From Ferruginibacter sp. (GTDB taxonomy: Bacteria > Bacteroidota > Bacteroidia > Chitinophagales > Chitinophagaceae), in assembly GCA_013141115.1 (NCBI GenBank), contig JABFRP010000002.1, positions 124,001 to 188,000 of the forward strand: 64,000 nt of DNA, written 5' to 3'. Positions 14,538 through 22,941 of this stretch are shown here, one piece after another. The notes beneath the pieces are model-generated. The model saw only the letters and a list, made by a program, of their open reading frames with translations. It had not been told where the DNA came from and did no database searches. The position numbers were made by a program, and so were the translations under genes. Numbering within the stretch: the first letter of the stretch is position 1; each line of letters opens with the position of its first letter.

Positions 14538-15524
14538 TTATCTCCCCAGCCAATCATGTGCATTTTTAAACAATAATTTTTCCTGTAATTCTTTCTCCAG
14601 TCCCATTGCTTCAATTAATTTTCCCGGATGATGTTCTCCTAATGGAAAAGGATAATCGCTACCCAAACAAATTTTATCTTCGCCCATTACATCAATAATA
14701 TACTGCATTGCTTTTTCATCATGTACTAAACTATCTATCCAGAATTTATCGATATAATCTCTGGGGTTAATGGCATTGTCAATGGCCACTAAATCAGGCC
14801 GAACATTAAAGCCATGTTCAATGCGGCCAATCGTTAAAGGAAAACTACCGCCGCCATGTGCAAATGCAATTCTTAATTTTGGAAAAGCTTCCATTACCCC
14901 GCCAAATATCATCGAACAAATTGCTCTTGAAGTTTCGGCAGGCATACCCACCAGCCAGGGCAACCAGTATTTTTGCATTTTATCTTCTCCCATCATTTTC
15001 CAGGGGTGAATGAATAAAGCACAACCTAGTTCTTCGGCACGTTTATAAAAAGGGAAGAACTTTTTATCCGATAAATTATCGCCATTAATATTGCTGCCAA
15101 TTTCTAAACCCGGCATTTTTAATTCGGTAATACAGCGTTCCATTTCTTTAATGGCAAGGTCAATATCCTGTAATGGCACGGTACCAATACCCATAAAACG
15201 TTGCGGATCTTTTGCAACAGTATCAGCAATATGGTCGTTAAAAAAACGGCTGGTCTCCAAACCATCTTTAGGCTTTGCCCAGTAATTAAATAACACAGGA
15301 ATTGTAGAAAGTACCTGTATGCTCACATCAGTGTCATCCATTTCTTTCATGCGTAAAGTAGCATCAAAACAATTATCTTCCACCTCTCTGAAAAGCTTAT
15401 CGCCTTTCATCATACAGGCTTTGCAATTGCGGTGTTCAAGATGTATAAATTCTCCATAGCCAAATTTTTGTACCCAGTTGGGCATTTTGTCCGGCATTAT
15501 GTGGGTGTGAATATCTATTTTCAA
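14538..15524 (-). CDS. nbaD: 2-amino-3-carboxymuconate-6-semialdehyde decarboxylase (ACMSD)
   Basis: ACMSD decarboxylates 2-amino-3-carboxymuconate semialdehyde to 2-aminomuconate semialdehyde, keeping kynurenine carbon from closing to quinolinate. This amidohydrolase-fold protein (328 aa) shows the zinc ligands H6 and H8 (DIHTH), H173 (FIHPWKMMG) and D290 (LGSDYPFP), plus H223 in AHGGGSFP. It is transcribed with the 3-hydroxyanthranilate dioxygenase gene upstream. The start must be the TTG at 15524: the HXH ligand pair follows at once, and the upstream frame is stopped within the adjoining GTTTAG repeat. The repeat may therefore have replaced the original start. Confidence 0.93.
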   Translation of the reverse strand: MKIDIHTHIMPDKMPNWVQKFGYGEFIHLEHRNCKACMMKGDKLFREVEDNCFDATLRMKEMDDTDVSIQVLSTIPVLFNYWAKPKDGLETSRFFNDHIADTVAKDPQRFMGIGTVPLQDIDLAIKEMERCITELKMPGLEIGSNINGDNLSDKKFFPFYKRAEELGCALFIHPWKMMGEDKMQKYWLPWLVGMPAETSRAICSMIFGGVMEAFPKLRIAFAHGGGSFPLTIGRIEHGFNVRPDLVAIDNAINPRDYIDKFWIDSLVHDEKAMQYIIDVMGEDKICLGSDYPFPLGEHHPGKLIEAMGLEKELQEKLLFKNAHDWLGR

Positions 15525-15605
15525 GTTTAGAAGTTTAGTGGTTTAGTGGTTTAGAAGTTATATTGAAGTAAACTAAACCTTCTAAACCTCTAAACTCCTA
15601 AACCT
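15525..15605. repeat. GTTTAG-word palindrome between the two minus-strand kynurenine genes
   Basis: The left arm is a run of GTTTAGAAG/GTTTAGTG words (15525-15558). After TATATTGAAGTA the right arm repeats CTAAACCTTCTAAACCTCTA and continues to 15605 in inverse orientation. It begins directly at the ACMSD start codon and ends 11 bases before the dioxygenase stop. Confidence 0.7.
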
Positions 15606-15615
15606 ATTAATTAGG

Positions 15616-16140
15616 TTAGCCCTTTTTAATTGGAGGTGCCATCACTGCTCCGCATTTACTACAAGTTCTTTTATGTTCATCTTTATAAAACCCTTCCATC
15701 ACCGGCGGTAACTGTGCCACAATATCTGTGATCACTTTATACTCTTCATATAATTTATTACCACAATTTTCGCAATACCATAAAAAACCATCTTCTTCCG
15801 TTGCCCTAACTTTTTCAATCACCAGCCCAACGGTGTTTGGCCCACGCTGCGGACTATGCGGTGTTTTAGGCGGCAGTAAAAACATATCGCCTTCATTAAT
15901 AGGAATATCCTTTGGTATACCGTCGTCAATTATCTTCAGCACAATATCACCTTCCACCTGGTAATACAATTCCTCGCTTTCGTTATAATGATAATCTTTA
16001 CGGCTGTTGGGGCCACCCACTACCATCACAATAAAATTTTCGGCATCTTTATAAATGCATTGGTTACCCACCGGCGGTTTTAAAAGATCCCGGTGTTCGT
16101 CGATCCATTTTTTTAAATTAAAGGGAGGTGTAACTGGCAT
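15616..16140 (-). CDS. nbaC: 3-hydroxyanthranilate 3,4-dioxygenase
   Basis: This cupin enzyme (174 aa) opens the ring of 3-hydroxyanthranilate with O2. The iron ligands H51, E57 and H95 are visible in KDYHYNESEELYY and PKTPHSPQRG, and the substrate-binding Arg in VGGPNSRKD. The C-terminal rubredoxin-like site has C123, C126, C160 and C163 (CENCG and CSKCG), typical of the bacterial homodimeric form. It is the first gene of a divergent minus-strand pair with ACMSD. The shared 87-base gap to the plus-strand aldehyde dehydrogenase must hold both promoters. Confidence 0.95.
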   Translation of the reverse strand: MPVTPPFNLKKWIDEHRDLLKPPVGNQCIYKDAENFIVMVVGGPNSRKDYHYNESEELYYQVEGDIVLKIIDDGIPKDIPINEGDMFLLPPKTPHSPQRGPNTVGLVIEKVRATEEDGFLWYCENCGNKLYEEYKVITDIVAQLPPVMEGFYKDEHKRTCSKCGAVMAPPIKKG

Positions 16141-16186
16141 AGCACTATATTTTTAAGATTGTAAGTTAGATTTTTTTTGCTAATCC

Positions 16187-16220
16187 TCAACTATGAACCA
16201 TGAACTATAAACTATTAACT
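16187..16220. repeat. ACTATGAACC word run in the divergent kynurenine promoter region
   Basis: TCAACTATGAACCATGAACT followed by ATAAACTATTAAC is a near-tandem word run of the same style as the arm inserted in the monooxygenase gene (19853-19886). No inverted partner is seen in the gap. Confidence 0.45.
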
Positions 16221-16227
16221 TTACAAG

Positions 16228-17685
16228 ATGAATTTTGCCATACCATATCATTTAGAAAATTTTATTGGCGGACATTTTATTGGCCCTTTAAGCGCTGAGT
16301 TCATAGATAATATCAATCCGGCAACAGGCGAATTGGTTGGACAAATACCCAACAGCAATAAAAAAGATATTGATGCTGCGGTAAAAGCTGCACAAAAAGC
16401 TTTTCCGGAATGGAGCACTGCATCTAATGAAAAAAAATTTACGGTATTAAATAAAATTGCCGACCTGATAGATACCCATTTTGAAGCATTGGCTTTGGCT
16501 GAAACCAATGATAATGGTAAACCATTGTGGTTGAGCAAAAGAATGGATATAAAAAGAGCGGCCGACAACTTTCGTTTTTTTGCAACCGGTATTATGCATT
16601 TTGCTGCCGAAAGCCATGCGATGGAAGATAAAGCCATCAACTATACTTTGCGTAATCCTATTGGCATTGTGGGCTGCATTTCTCCCTGGAATTTACCTTT
16701 GTATTTATTTACCTGGAAAATTGCCCCGGCATTAGCCGCAGGTAATTGTGTAATTGCAAAGCCCAGCGAAGTAACACCGGTAACCGCTTTTTTATTAGGA
16801 AAGATTTGTAAGGAAGCAGGTTTGCCAGATGGGGTATTAAATATTGTACATGGCGATGGTCCCAATTGCGGCGAAGCCATTGTAAAACATCACGACATAA
16901 AAGCCATTTCCTTTACCGGCAGTACAAGAGCCGGTGAACGCATTGCCTCTATTGCTGCACCAATGTTTAAAAAAATATCACTGGAGTTAGGCGGCAAAAA
17001 TCCTGCAATCATTTTTGCTGATTGCGATTGGGAAAAGATGTTGCAGGAAACCGTTCGTTCTTCTTTCAGCAACCAGGGACAGATTTGTTTATGCAGCAGC
17101 AGAATTTTAATTGAGCAAAGTATTTACGAAAAATTTAAAGCCGCATTTGTTGAAGCCGTAAAAAAATTATCGGTTGGTGATCCTTTAGATGACAATTCCA
17201 AACAAGGCGCTATTGTAAGCAAAGTACATTTTGATAAAGTAATGCATTGCATTGCCATTGCAAAAGAAGAAGGCGGAACAATTTTATGCGGCGGTAATGC
17301 CATTAAGCCTGAAGGAAGATGTGCCAATGGTTATTTTATTGCACCTACTGTTATAGAAAACCTGGGGGTAGATTGCAAAACTAATATGGAAGAGATTTTT
17401 GGGCCGGTAGTTACTTTACAATCATTCAACACCGAAGAAGAAGCATTGCAACTGGCCAACGCTACTAATTATGGATTGGCGGCAACCATCTGGAGCCAGG
17501 ATGTCAGCAAAACAAATCGTGTTGCGGCAAAAGTACAATCAGGAATTGTTTGGATCAATTGCTGGCTGGTAAGAGATCTGAGAACGCCATTTGGAGGTAT
17601 GAAAAATAGTGGCGTTGGAAGAGAAGGTGGCTGGGAAGCTTTGCGTTTTTTTACAGAACAGAAAAATGTTTGTATACAATTTTAA
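16228..17685 (+). CDS. 2-aminomuconic 6-semialdehyde dehydrogenase (aldehyde dehydrogenase family)
   Basis: This 485-residue NAD-dependent aldehyde dehydrogenase has the catalytic Glu in KKISLELGGKNP and the nucleophilic Cys in FSNQGQICLCSSRI. SFTGSTRAGERIAS and EEIFGPVVTLQSF are also present. The family alone would allow 2-hydroxymuconic semialdehyde as substrate. Its position between ACMSD and a RidA-type deaminase argues for oxidation of 2-aminomuconate semialdehyde to 2-aminomuconate (nbaE/amnC role). It is the first gene of the plus-strand operon; the next gene starts two bases after its stop. Confidence 0.9.
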   Translation: MNFAIPYHLENFIGGHFIGPLSAEFIDNINPATGELVGQIPNSNKKDIDAAVKAAQKAFPEWSTASNEKKFTVLNKIADLIDTHFEALALAETNDNGKPLWLSKRMDIKRAADNFRFFATGIMHFAAESHAMEDKAINYTLRNPIGIVGCISPWNLPLYLFTWKIAPALAAGNCVIAKPSEVTPVTAFLLGKICKEAGLPDGVLNIVHGDGPNCGEAIVKHHDIKAISFTGSTRAGERIASIAAPMFKKISLELGGKNPAIIFADCDWEKMLQETVRSSFSNQGQICLCSSRILIEQSIYEKFKAAFVEAVKKLSVGDPLDDNSKQGAIVSKVHFDKVMHCIAIAKEEGGTILCGGNAIKPEGRCANGYFIAPTVIENLGVDCKTNMEEIFGPVVTLQSFNTEEEALQLANATNYGLAATIWSQDVSKTNRVAAKVQSGIVWINCWLVRDLRTPFGGMKNSGVGREGGWEALRFFTEQKNVCIQF

Positions 17686-17687
17686 AT

Positions 17688-18101
17688 ATGTCAACAACAA
17701 TAAATACTGACAACGCAGCAAAACCTTTAGGTGCCTATCCTCACGCAAGAAAAGTGGGAAACTTATTATTTCTTTCCGGCATTGGCAGCAGGAGTGCAAC
17801 AGACAATTCCATTCCCGGACTGGAATTAGACAGTGAAGGTAATATTGTAAAATATGATATTGAAGCCGAATGCCGCCAATGCTTTGCCAACGTAAAGGCC
17901 GTACTTGAAGCCAGTGGTAGCAGTTGGGAAAAAATTGTTGATGTAACCGTTTTTTTAACCAATATGAAAAAAGACTTTCCTGTTTATAACAAAGTTTACG
18001 CAGAATATTTTACAACAGTGCAAGCCTGCAGAACAACTGTAGAAGTAAAAAGTTTGCCAACACCTATTGCGATAGAATTAAAAGTAATTGCAATTGTCTG
18101 A
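17688..18101 (+). CDS. RidA-family 2-aminomuconate deaminase
   Basis: This 137-residue protein has the RidA (YjgF/YER057c) fold, with PLGAYPHARKVGNLLFLSG, then AECRQCFANVKAVLEASGSS and the terminal IAIELKVIAIV strand with its conserved acidic residue. Generic RidA proteins hydrolyse imines. In kynurenine clusters this type is the 2-aminomuconate deaminase (nbaF), giving 4-oxalocrotonate. The conserved Arg lies in ACRTTVEV. I choose the ATG at 17688 because it follows the dehydrogenase stop by two bases; the ORF start at 17670 lies inside the dehydrogenase. Confidence 0.88.
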   Translation: MSTTINTDNAAKPLGAYPHARKVGNLLFLSGIGSRSATDNSIPGLELDSEGNIVKYDIEAECRQCFANVKAVLEASGSSWEKIVDVTVFLTNMKKDFPVYNKVYAEYFTTVQACRTTVEVKSLPTPIAIELKVIAIV

Positions 18102-18138
18102 ACAGGGATTTTTAGGATTAAAAGATTAAAAAGATTTT

Positions 18139-19416
18139 ATGCAATTTAAAAATACACTTGAGTTTGCCGCAGGCTTAGATGAAAATGATGGATTAAAAAA
18201 TTTTAGAGACCAATTTTATATTCCGCTTATCAATGGAAAAGAGTCTATTTATTTTACCGGCAATTCTCTTGGCCTGCAACCAAAAACCACGCAGGATTAT
18301 GTGTTAAATGAACTGGAAGACTGGGCCAACTTTGGTGTGGAAGGACATTTTCATGCCAGGAAACCATGGATGCCTTATCATGAAATTTTCCCTCAGCAAT
18401 TATCAAAGATCATTGGCGCATTGCCCGAAGAAATTGTGGTCATGAATCAACTCACAGTAAACTTACATTTACTGATGGTAAGTTTTTACCGGCCGACAAA
18501 GCAACGCTATAAAATTATCTGCGAAGCAAAAGCATTTCCTTCTGACCAGTACGCCATGGAATCGCAGGTAAAATACCATGGATTAAAATATGAAGAAGCC
18601 GTTATTGAAGTAAGCCCACGAGAAGGCGAACATGCTTTACAAACAGAAGATATTTTATCTGCAATACAACAACATGCTGATAGTGTGGCACTCGTTTTAT
18701 TTGGTGGTGTAAATTATTATACCGGCCAGTTTTTCGATATAAAAAAAATAACTGAAGCGGCACATGCAGTAGGTGCAATTGCAGGATTTGATCTTGCCCA
18801 TGCAGCAGGTAATGTAAAATTGGAGCTGCATGATTGGGAGGCCGATTTTGCCTGCTGGTGTTCTTATAAATATTTAAACAGCGGCCCCGGCGGTGTATCC
18901 GGAATTTATATCCACCAAAAGCATATTGCTGATAGCAGCCTACCTCGTTTTGCTGGCTGGTGGGGACATACCAAAGACAGCCGCTTTAAAATGGAGAAAG
19001 GTTTTGAACCTATCCCCACAGCAGAAGGCTGGCAATTGAGCAATGCGCCCATTTTATCGATGGCAGCACATAAAGCATCTTTAGATATTTTTGACGAAGC
19101 AGGAATAGATAATTTAGTTGCAAAAGGGAAATTATTGAGTGACTATTTATTTTTTATTTTGGATGAAATAAATGCAGGCTCAGCAAAAAAATTAATTGAA
19201 GTAATTACTCCACGCAATGCCCATGAAAAAGGCTACCAGGTAAGTATGCTGATGCTGGAAAAGGGAAAGGAAGTATTTGATGCACTTAAACAACATGGCG
19301 TACTGGCCGACTGGAGGGAGCCCAATGTAATTCGTGTAGCACCGGTGCCATTATACAATACATTTACAGATGTATTTACATTTGGACAAATAGTAAAAAC
19401 CATTTTAAATAAATAG
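18139..19416 (+). CDS. kynU: Kynureninase
   Basis: KynU is a PLP enzyme that cleaves kynurenine or 3-hydroxykynurenine to (3-hydroxy)anthranilate and alanine. The PLP lysine is K244 in CSYKYLNSGPGG and the PLP-nitrogen aspartate lies in GFDLAHAAGN. The N-terminal YFTGNSLGLQPK and the FAGWWGH segment match the family. 425 residues is the usual length. It lies 37 bases after the deaminase gene and two bases before the monooxygenase, so the three act as one transcript with the aldehyde dehydrogenase. Confidence 0.96.
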   Translation: MQFKNTLEFAAGLDENDGLKNFRDQFYIPLINGKESIYFTGNSLGLQPKTTQDYVLNELEDWANFGVEGHFHARKPWMPYHEIFPQQLSKIIGALPEEIVVMNQLTVNLHLLMVSFYRPTKQRYKIICEAKAFPSDQYAMESQVKYHGLKYEEAVIEVSPREGEHALQTEDILSAIQQHADSVALVLFGGVNYYTGQFFDIKKITEAAHAVGAIAGFDLAHAAGNVKLELHDWEADFACWCSYKYLNSGPGGVSGIYIHQKHIADSSLPRFAGWWGHTKDSRFKMEKGFEPIPTAEGWQLSNAPILSMAAHKASLDIFDEAGIDNLVAKGKLLSDYLFFILDEINAGSAKKLIEVITPRNAHEKGYQVSMLMLEKGKEVFDALKQHGVLADWREPNVIRVAPVPLYNTFTDVFTFGQIVKTILNK

Positions 19417-19418
19417 CA

Positions 19419-20765
19419 ATGGAAAAGAAGGATACAATAATTATTGGTGCAGGATTGGTTGGCTCATTGCTTTCTATTTATTTAAGCAAAAGAGGTTATA
19501 ATGTAAAAATTTATGAACGCCGCAGCGATATGCGGAAAGAAAAATTGACCGCAGGCCGTTCTATCAATTTAGCATTAAGCGACAGAGGAATAAAAGCTCT
19601 GGAAGAAGTGGGCATTATGGAGGAAATAAAAAAGATCGCCATACCCATGCATGGCAGATATATACATAATGCCGATGGCAGTACAGCTTACCAGCCTTAT
19701 GGCAACGAAGGGCAGTTCATCAATTCTGTATCAAGAGGCGAATTGAATAAAATGCTGATGGATCTTGCAGAAAAAAATGGCGTTGAAATCCTCTTCAATC
19801 AAAAATGTGAAAGTGCTGATTGGAAAAAAAATCAATTTACTTTTGAAGGCCCCGGCCACCAACTATCAACCATCAACTATCAGCTTTCTTTTGGCAGCGA
19901 CGGCGCTTACTCTGCAGCAAGACTTACCCACCAGTTACAACACGATCGTTTTCAATACCAGCAATACTATATTGATTTTGGATATAAAGAACTTACGATA
20001 CCTGCCGGACCAAACGGTGAATTTTTGATAGAGAAAAATGCCTTGCATATCTGGCCAAGAGGAAATTACATGTTGATTGCATTGCCCAATATTGATGGTA
20101 GCTTTACCTGCACGTTATTTTTTCCATTTGAAGGCGAAAGTTCTTTTGCGGCTTTAGACACAAAAGAAAAAGTAAGATCATTTTTTTCAAAAAACCTTCC
20201 TGATACCATTGACTTAATTCCTGATTTAGAAAATGATTTTTTCAATAACCCCACTTCATCATTAGTAACTGTAAAATGCTTCCCCTGGATAAGAGAAGAT
20301 AAGTTTGCGTTGATAGGTGATGCAGCTCATGCTATCGTTCCCTTTTTTGGGCAGGGCATGAACTGTGGTTTTGAAGATTGCAGGGTATTAAATGGATTGA
20401 TTGATAAACATAGCGACAACTGGAAACTAATTTTAGAAGAATACCAAACCTTACGCAAACCGGATGGCGATGCCATTGCAGAATTGGCGCTGAATAATTT
20501 TATAGAGATGAGGGATAAGGTAGGCGACCCTAAATTTTTATTGCAGAAAAAAATTGAAACGGCGTTTAGTAAAAAATATCCGGATAAATGGATACCGGCT
20601 TATGCACAGGTAACTTTTAGTCCGCAGATAAGATATAGCGAGGCATTGAAAAATAGTATAAAGCAGGAAGCAATAATGCAAAAGCTGATGGCATTGCCGG
20701 ACATTGAAAATAAATGGCAAAGTGAAGAGGTAGAGCAAATGATGTTAGAAAAAATATTGAGCTAA
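19419..20765 (+). CDS. kmo: Kynurenine 3-monooxygenase
   Basis: KMO is an FAD monooxygenase that hydroxylates L-kynurenine with NADPH and O2. The dinucleotide fold IIGAGLVGSLLSIYLSKRGY opens the protein, followed by YERRSDMR and GRSINLALSDRG. The second FAD motif is ALIGDAAHAIVPFFGQGMNC. 448 residues fits the family. Bases 19853-19886, encoding HQLSTINYQLSF just before GSDGAYSAAR, are a word-type repeat inserted in frame in a loop of the FAD domain; it is probably tolerated. With kynU and the downstream enzymes it can take kynurenine to 2-aminomuconate and beyond. Tryptophan dioxygenase and formamidase are not in this window. Confidence 0.95.
   Translation: MEKKDTIIIGAGLVGSLLSIYLSKRGYNVKIYERRSDMRKEKLTAGRSINLALSDRGIKALEEVGIMEEIKKIAIPMHGRYIHNADGSTAYQPYGNEGQFINSVSRGELNKMLMDLAEKNGVEILFNQKCESADWKKNQFTFEGPGHQLSTINYQLSFGSDGAYSAARLTHQLQHDRFQYQQYYIDFGYKELTIPAGPNGEFLIEKNALHIWPRGNYMLIALPNIDGSFTCTLFFPFEGESSFAALDTKEKVRSFFSKNLPDTIDLIPDLENDFFNNPTSSLVTVKCFPWIREDKFALIGDAAHAIVPFFGQGMNCGFEDCRVLNGLIDKHSDNWKLILEEYQTLRKPDGDAIAELALNNFIEMRDKVGDPKFLLQKKIETAFSKKYPDKWIPAYAQVTFSPQIRYSEALKNSIKQEAIMQKLMALPDIENKWQSEEVEQMMLEKILS
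19853..19886. repeat. In-frame word repeat inside kmo
   Basis: CACCAACTATCAACCATCAA followed by CTATCAGCTTTC is a near-tandem CAACTATCAAC run that adds about 11 codons to the monooxygenase without breaking its frame. Confidence 0.55.
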
Positions 20766-20782
20766 ACCTCTATTAAATTAAT

Positions 20783-21397
20783 ATGTACAAATTTCCCTAC
20801 TACACCGAACAAGATGATGAAAAAGTAGTTGCCTTTATAAAAGACAATTCTTTTGCAATGGTTACCGGCAAGGGAGATAAATATCCTGTTGCCACACAAA
20901 TTCCATTACACGTAAGACTAGTGGAGGGCAAAATATTTTTGGAAGGTCATATGATGCGTAAAACAGACCATCATTTAGCATTTGAAAAAAACAGCAATGT
21001 ACTGGTACTTTTTACAGGGCCACATTGCTTTATTAGCGCCAACTGGTATACCGATCCTTCTATTGGCTCTACCTGGAATTATATGACCGTACATGCGAAA
21101 GGTAAAATAAATTTTGTTGACGAAGCTGCAACCGTACAAATGGTAAAAGTATTAAGTGATAACTATGTAGGTACCAAAACTACGGCATCATTTGATAATT
21201 TATCTAAGGACTATATAGCCCACATGGTAAAAGCCATTGTTGGCTTTAGCATTGAAGTGGAAAGCATTGACAATGTGTTTAAATTGAGTCAGAACCGTGA
21301 CGAAGCTTCTCAAAAAAACATTATTGAGCAATTGAAAAAACGGGGTGATGAAAACTCTGCAAAGATTGCGGAAGAAATGGAACACAGATTGAACTGA
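20783..21397 (+). CDS. PaiB-like FMN-binding split-barrel protein
   Basis: This 204-residue protein matches the PaiB/FMN-binding split-barrel family: KFPYYTEQDDEKVVAFIKDN, GDKYPVATQIPL, EGHMMRKTDHH, and the conserved SANWYTDPSIGSTWNYMTVHAKG. PaiB of Bacillus is called a negative regulator of sporulation and protease genes, but the fold binds flavin and has no DNA-binding domain. A flavin-linked or haem-utilisation-like role is equally possible. It lies 17 bases after kmo and may be the last gene of the kynurenine operon. Confidence 0.8.
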   Translation: MYKFPYYTEQDDEKVVAFIKDNSFAMVTGKGDKYPVATQIPLHVRLVEGKIFLEGHMMRKTDHHLAFEKNSNVLVLFTGPHCFISANWYTDPSIGSTWNYMTVHAKGKINFVDEAATVQMVKVLSDNYVGTKTTASFDNLSKDYIAHMVKAIVGFSIEVESIDNVFKLSQNRDEASQKNIIEQLKKRGDENSAKIAEEMEHRLN

Positions 21398-21422
21398 TAA
21401 AACTTATTAAACCTGATTTATT

Positions 21423-21430
21423 TACTTTTG
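21423..21430 (+). promoter_or_regulatory. -7 element for pyrF
   Basis: TACTTTTG matches TAnnTTTG and ends four bases before the pyrF ATG, so the transcript would be nearly leaderless. Confidence 0.4.
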
Positions 21431-21434
21431 CAGC

Positions 21435-22262
21435 ATGACAAGAAAACAACTGGTAGAACAGATACAACTGAAAAAATCTTACTTAACAGTAGGATTGGAT
21501 ACCGACATTACAAAAATACCCAAGCATTTACAATCGCACCCTGATGCCGTTTTTGAATTTAATAAAGCGATCATTGATGCCACTAAAGACTTATGTGTGA
21601 GCTATAAGATCAATACCGCTTTTTATGAATCACAAGGATTGAAAGGCTGGGAGGCAATGGAAAAAACAGTAAATTATATCCCCAATGAACATTTAAAAAT
21701 TGCCGATGCCAAGCGTGGCGATATTGGCAACACCTCTTCTCAATATGCCAAAGCATTTTTTGAAACGATGAATTTTGATGCGATAACTGTGGCACCTTAT
21801 ATGGGTGAAGACAGCATTCGCCCTTTTTTAGAATATGAAAACAAATGGACAATAGTATTAGGATTGACAAGCAACAAAGGAGCAAGTGATTTCGAAATGC
21901 TGAAAATTCAAAATGGCAGTGAGGCGCATTTAAGAAGCGAATTTGTTTATGAAAGAGTTTTAACCACTGTAGCCAAATGGGGAACTGAAGATAATTTAAT
22001 GTTTGTAACCGGCGCTACACAAGCTACAGAGTTTGAAAATATAAGAAGCATCATCCCCAATCATTTTTTACTTGTTCCCGGCGTAGGTTTCCAGGGTGGT
22101 AGTTTGGAAGATGTAAGTAAATATGGAATGAATAAAGATTGCGGCCTTTTAGTAAATGCCAGCAGGGCTATCATCTTTGCCAGCGAAAAAGAAGATTTTG
22201 CGGAAGAGGCAAGAGCTATCGCACAACAATACCAAACAGAAATGGCGGGTTATTTATCGTAA
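21435..22262 (+). CDS. pyrF: Orotidine 5'-phosphate decarboxylase (type 2)
   Basis: PyrF makes UMP from OMP in the last step of pyrimidine synthesis. The 275-residue length and [18 protein letters not shown] mark the longer type 2 form. The catalytic Asp-Lys-Asp network is visible as [13 protein letters not shown], and the phosphate-binding region as [11 protein letters not shown]. The gene converges on and overlaps the SGNH hydrolase gene by 13 bases. Confidence 0.95.
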   Translation: MTRKQLVEQIQLKKSYLTVGLDTDITKIPKHLQSHPDAVFEFNKAIIDATKDLCVSYKINTAFYESQGLKGWEAMEKTVNYIPNEHLKIADAKRGDIGNTSSQYAKAFFETMNFDAITVAPYMGEDSIRPFLEYENKWTIVLGLTSNKGASDFEMLKIQNGSEAHLRSEFVYERVLTTVAKWGTEDNLMFVTGATQATEFENIRSIIPNHFLLVPGVGFQGGSLEDVSKYGMNKDCGLLVNASRAIIFASEKEDFAEEARAIAQQYQTEMAGYLS

Positions 22263-22846
22263 ACGTTTTTTATTGCTGTGGCTAATTTTGTAGCCCACTT
22301 TGCATACTCTTTACCCGACGGATGCAATTTATCTTCTGCTAAAAATTCATCTTTATTGCCGTCTTCTCTTTGTGATGCAGTAATATCAATATAATGTGTA
22401 TTGAATTTTTCAGCAGTCAGCCTGCATACGTTATTGTACGCATCAATTTCTGCGGCTATCTTTTTATTATCCCTGCCTTCGGCAAAAGGTGTTACGCCCC
22501 AATCGGGAATGCTTAATACAAAAACATGGTTGGTTTTATTGTCAGCAAATTGAATAGCTCTTTGCAATAAACGTTCAAATTCCATCTCAAAATTTTCTAC
22601 GGTTCTTCCCCTGTATTGGTTGTTTACACCAATTAGTAAAGAAACAATGTCGTAGGTTGTTGAAATATTTGCTGCATCAATAGCAGCGTTTAATTCATCA
22701 GTTGTCCAGCCGGTGGTAGCAATTATTTCTGGTGTTGCAATAGTATCTTTTAAAAGTAGTGCGGTTTGATTGGGGAAATTTTCTTCGGGCAACACCTGTT
22801 CGCCAATGGTATAACTGTCGCCTAATGCTAAGTACAAATATTTCAT
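22250..22846 (-). CDS. SGNH/GDSL hydrolase
   Basis: This 198-residue protein is a GDSL-type esterase. Block I is [13 protein letters not shown] with the nucleophilic Ser, block III is [11 protein letters not shown], and block V is [14 protein letters not shown] with the catalytic Asp-His pair. There is no signal peptide, so it is probably cytoplasmic. The substrate cannot be told; family members deacetylate or hydrolyse lipid and carbohydrate esters. Its 3' end overlaps pyrF on the opposite strand. Confidence 0.88.
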   Translation of the reverse strand: MKYLYLALGDSYTIGEQVLPEENFPNQTALLLKDTIATPEIIATTGWTTDELNAAIDAANISTTYDIVSLLIGVNNQYRGRTVENFEMEFERLLQRAIQFADNKTNHVFVLSIPDWGVTPFAEGRDNKKIAAEIDAYNNVCRLTAEKFNTHYIDITASQREDGNKDEFLAEDKLHPSGKEYAKWATKLATAIKNVYDK

Positions 22847-22862
22847 ACCTAAATGTAAATAA

Positions 22863-22887
22863 AAAGCCGCTTTGTTAAAGCAGCTTT
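22863..22887 (-). terminator. Terminator of the serine hydrolase gene
   Basis: AAAGCCGCTTT pairs with AAAGCAGCTTT (one mismatch) around GTT, and the minus strand continues into a T-rich run. It lies past the stop of the serine hydrolase gene at 22942. Confidence 0.65.
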
Positions 22888-22941
22888 ATGTATTTCAATT
22901 TTTGTAAAGACTAATTATCAGCAGTATAACTTACCCCAATA

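Noticed and set aside
20783..21397. PaiB-like protein as a DNA-binding repressor of the kynurenine genes
   Set aside because: The fold is a flavin-binding split barrel and no DNA-binding motif is seen; only the historical name suggests a regulator.
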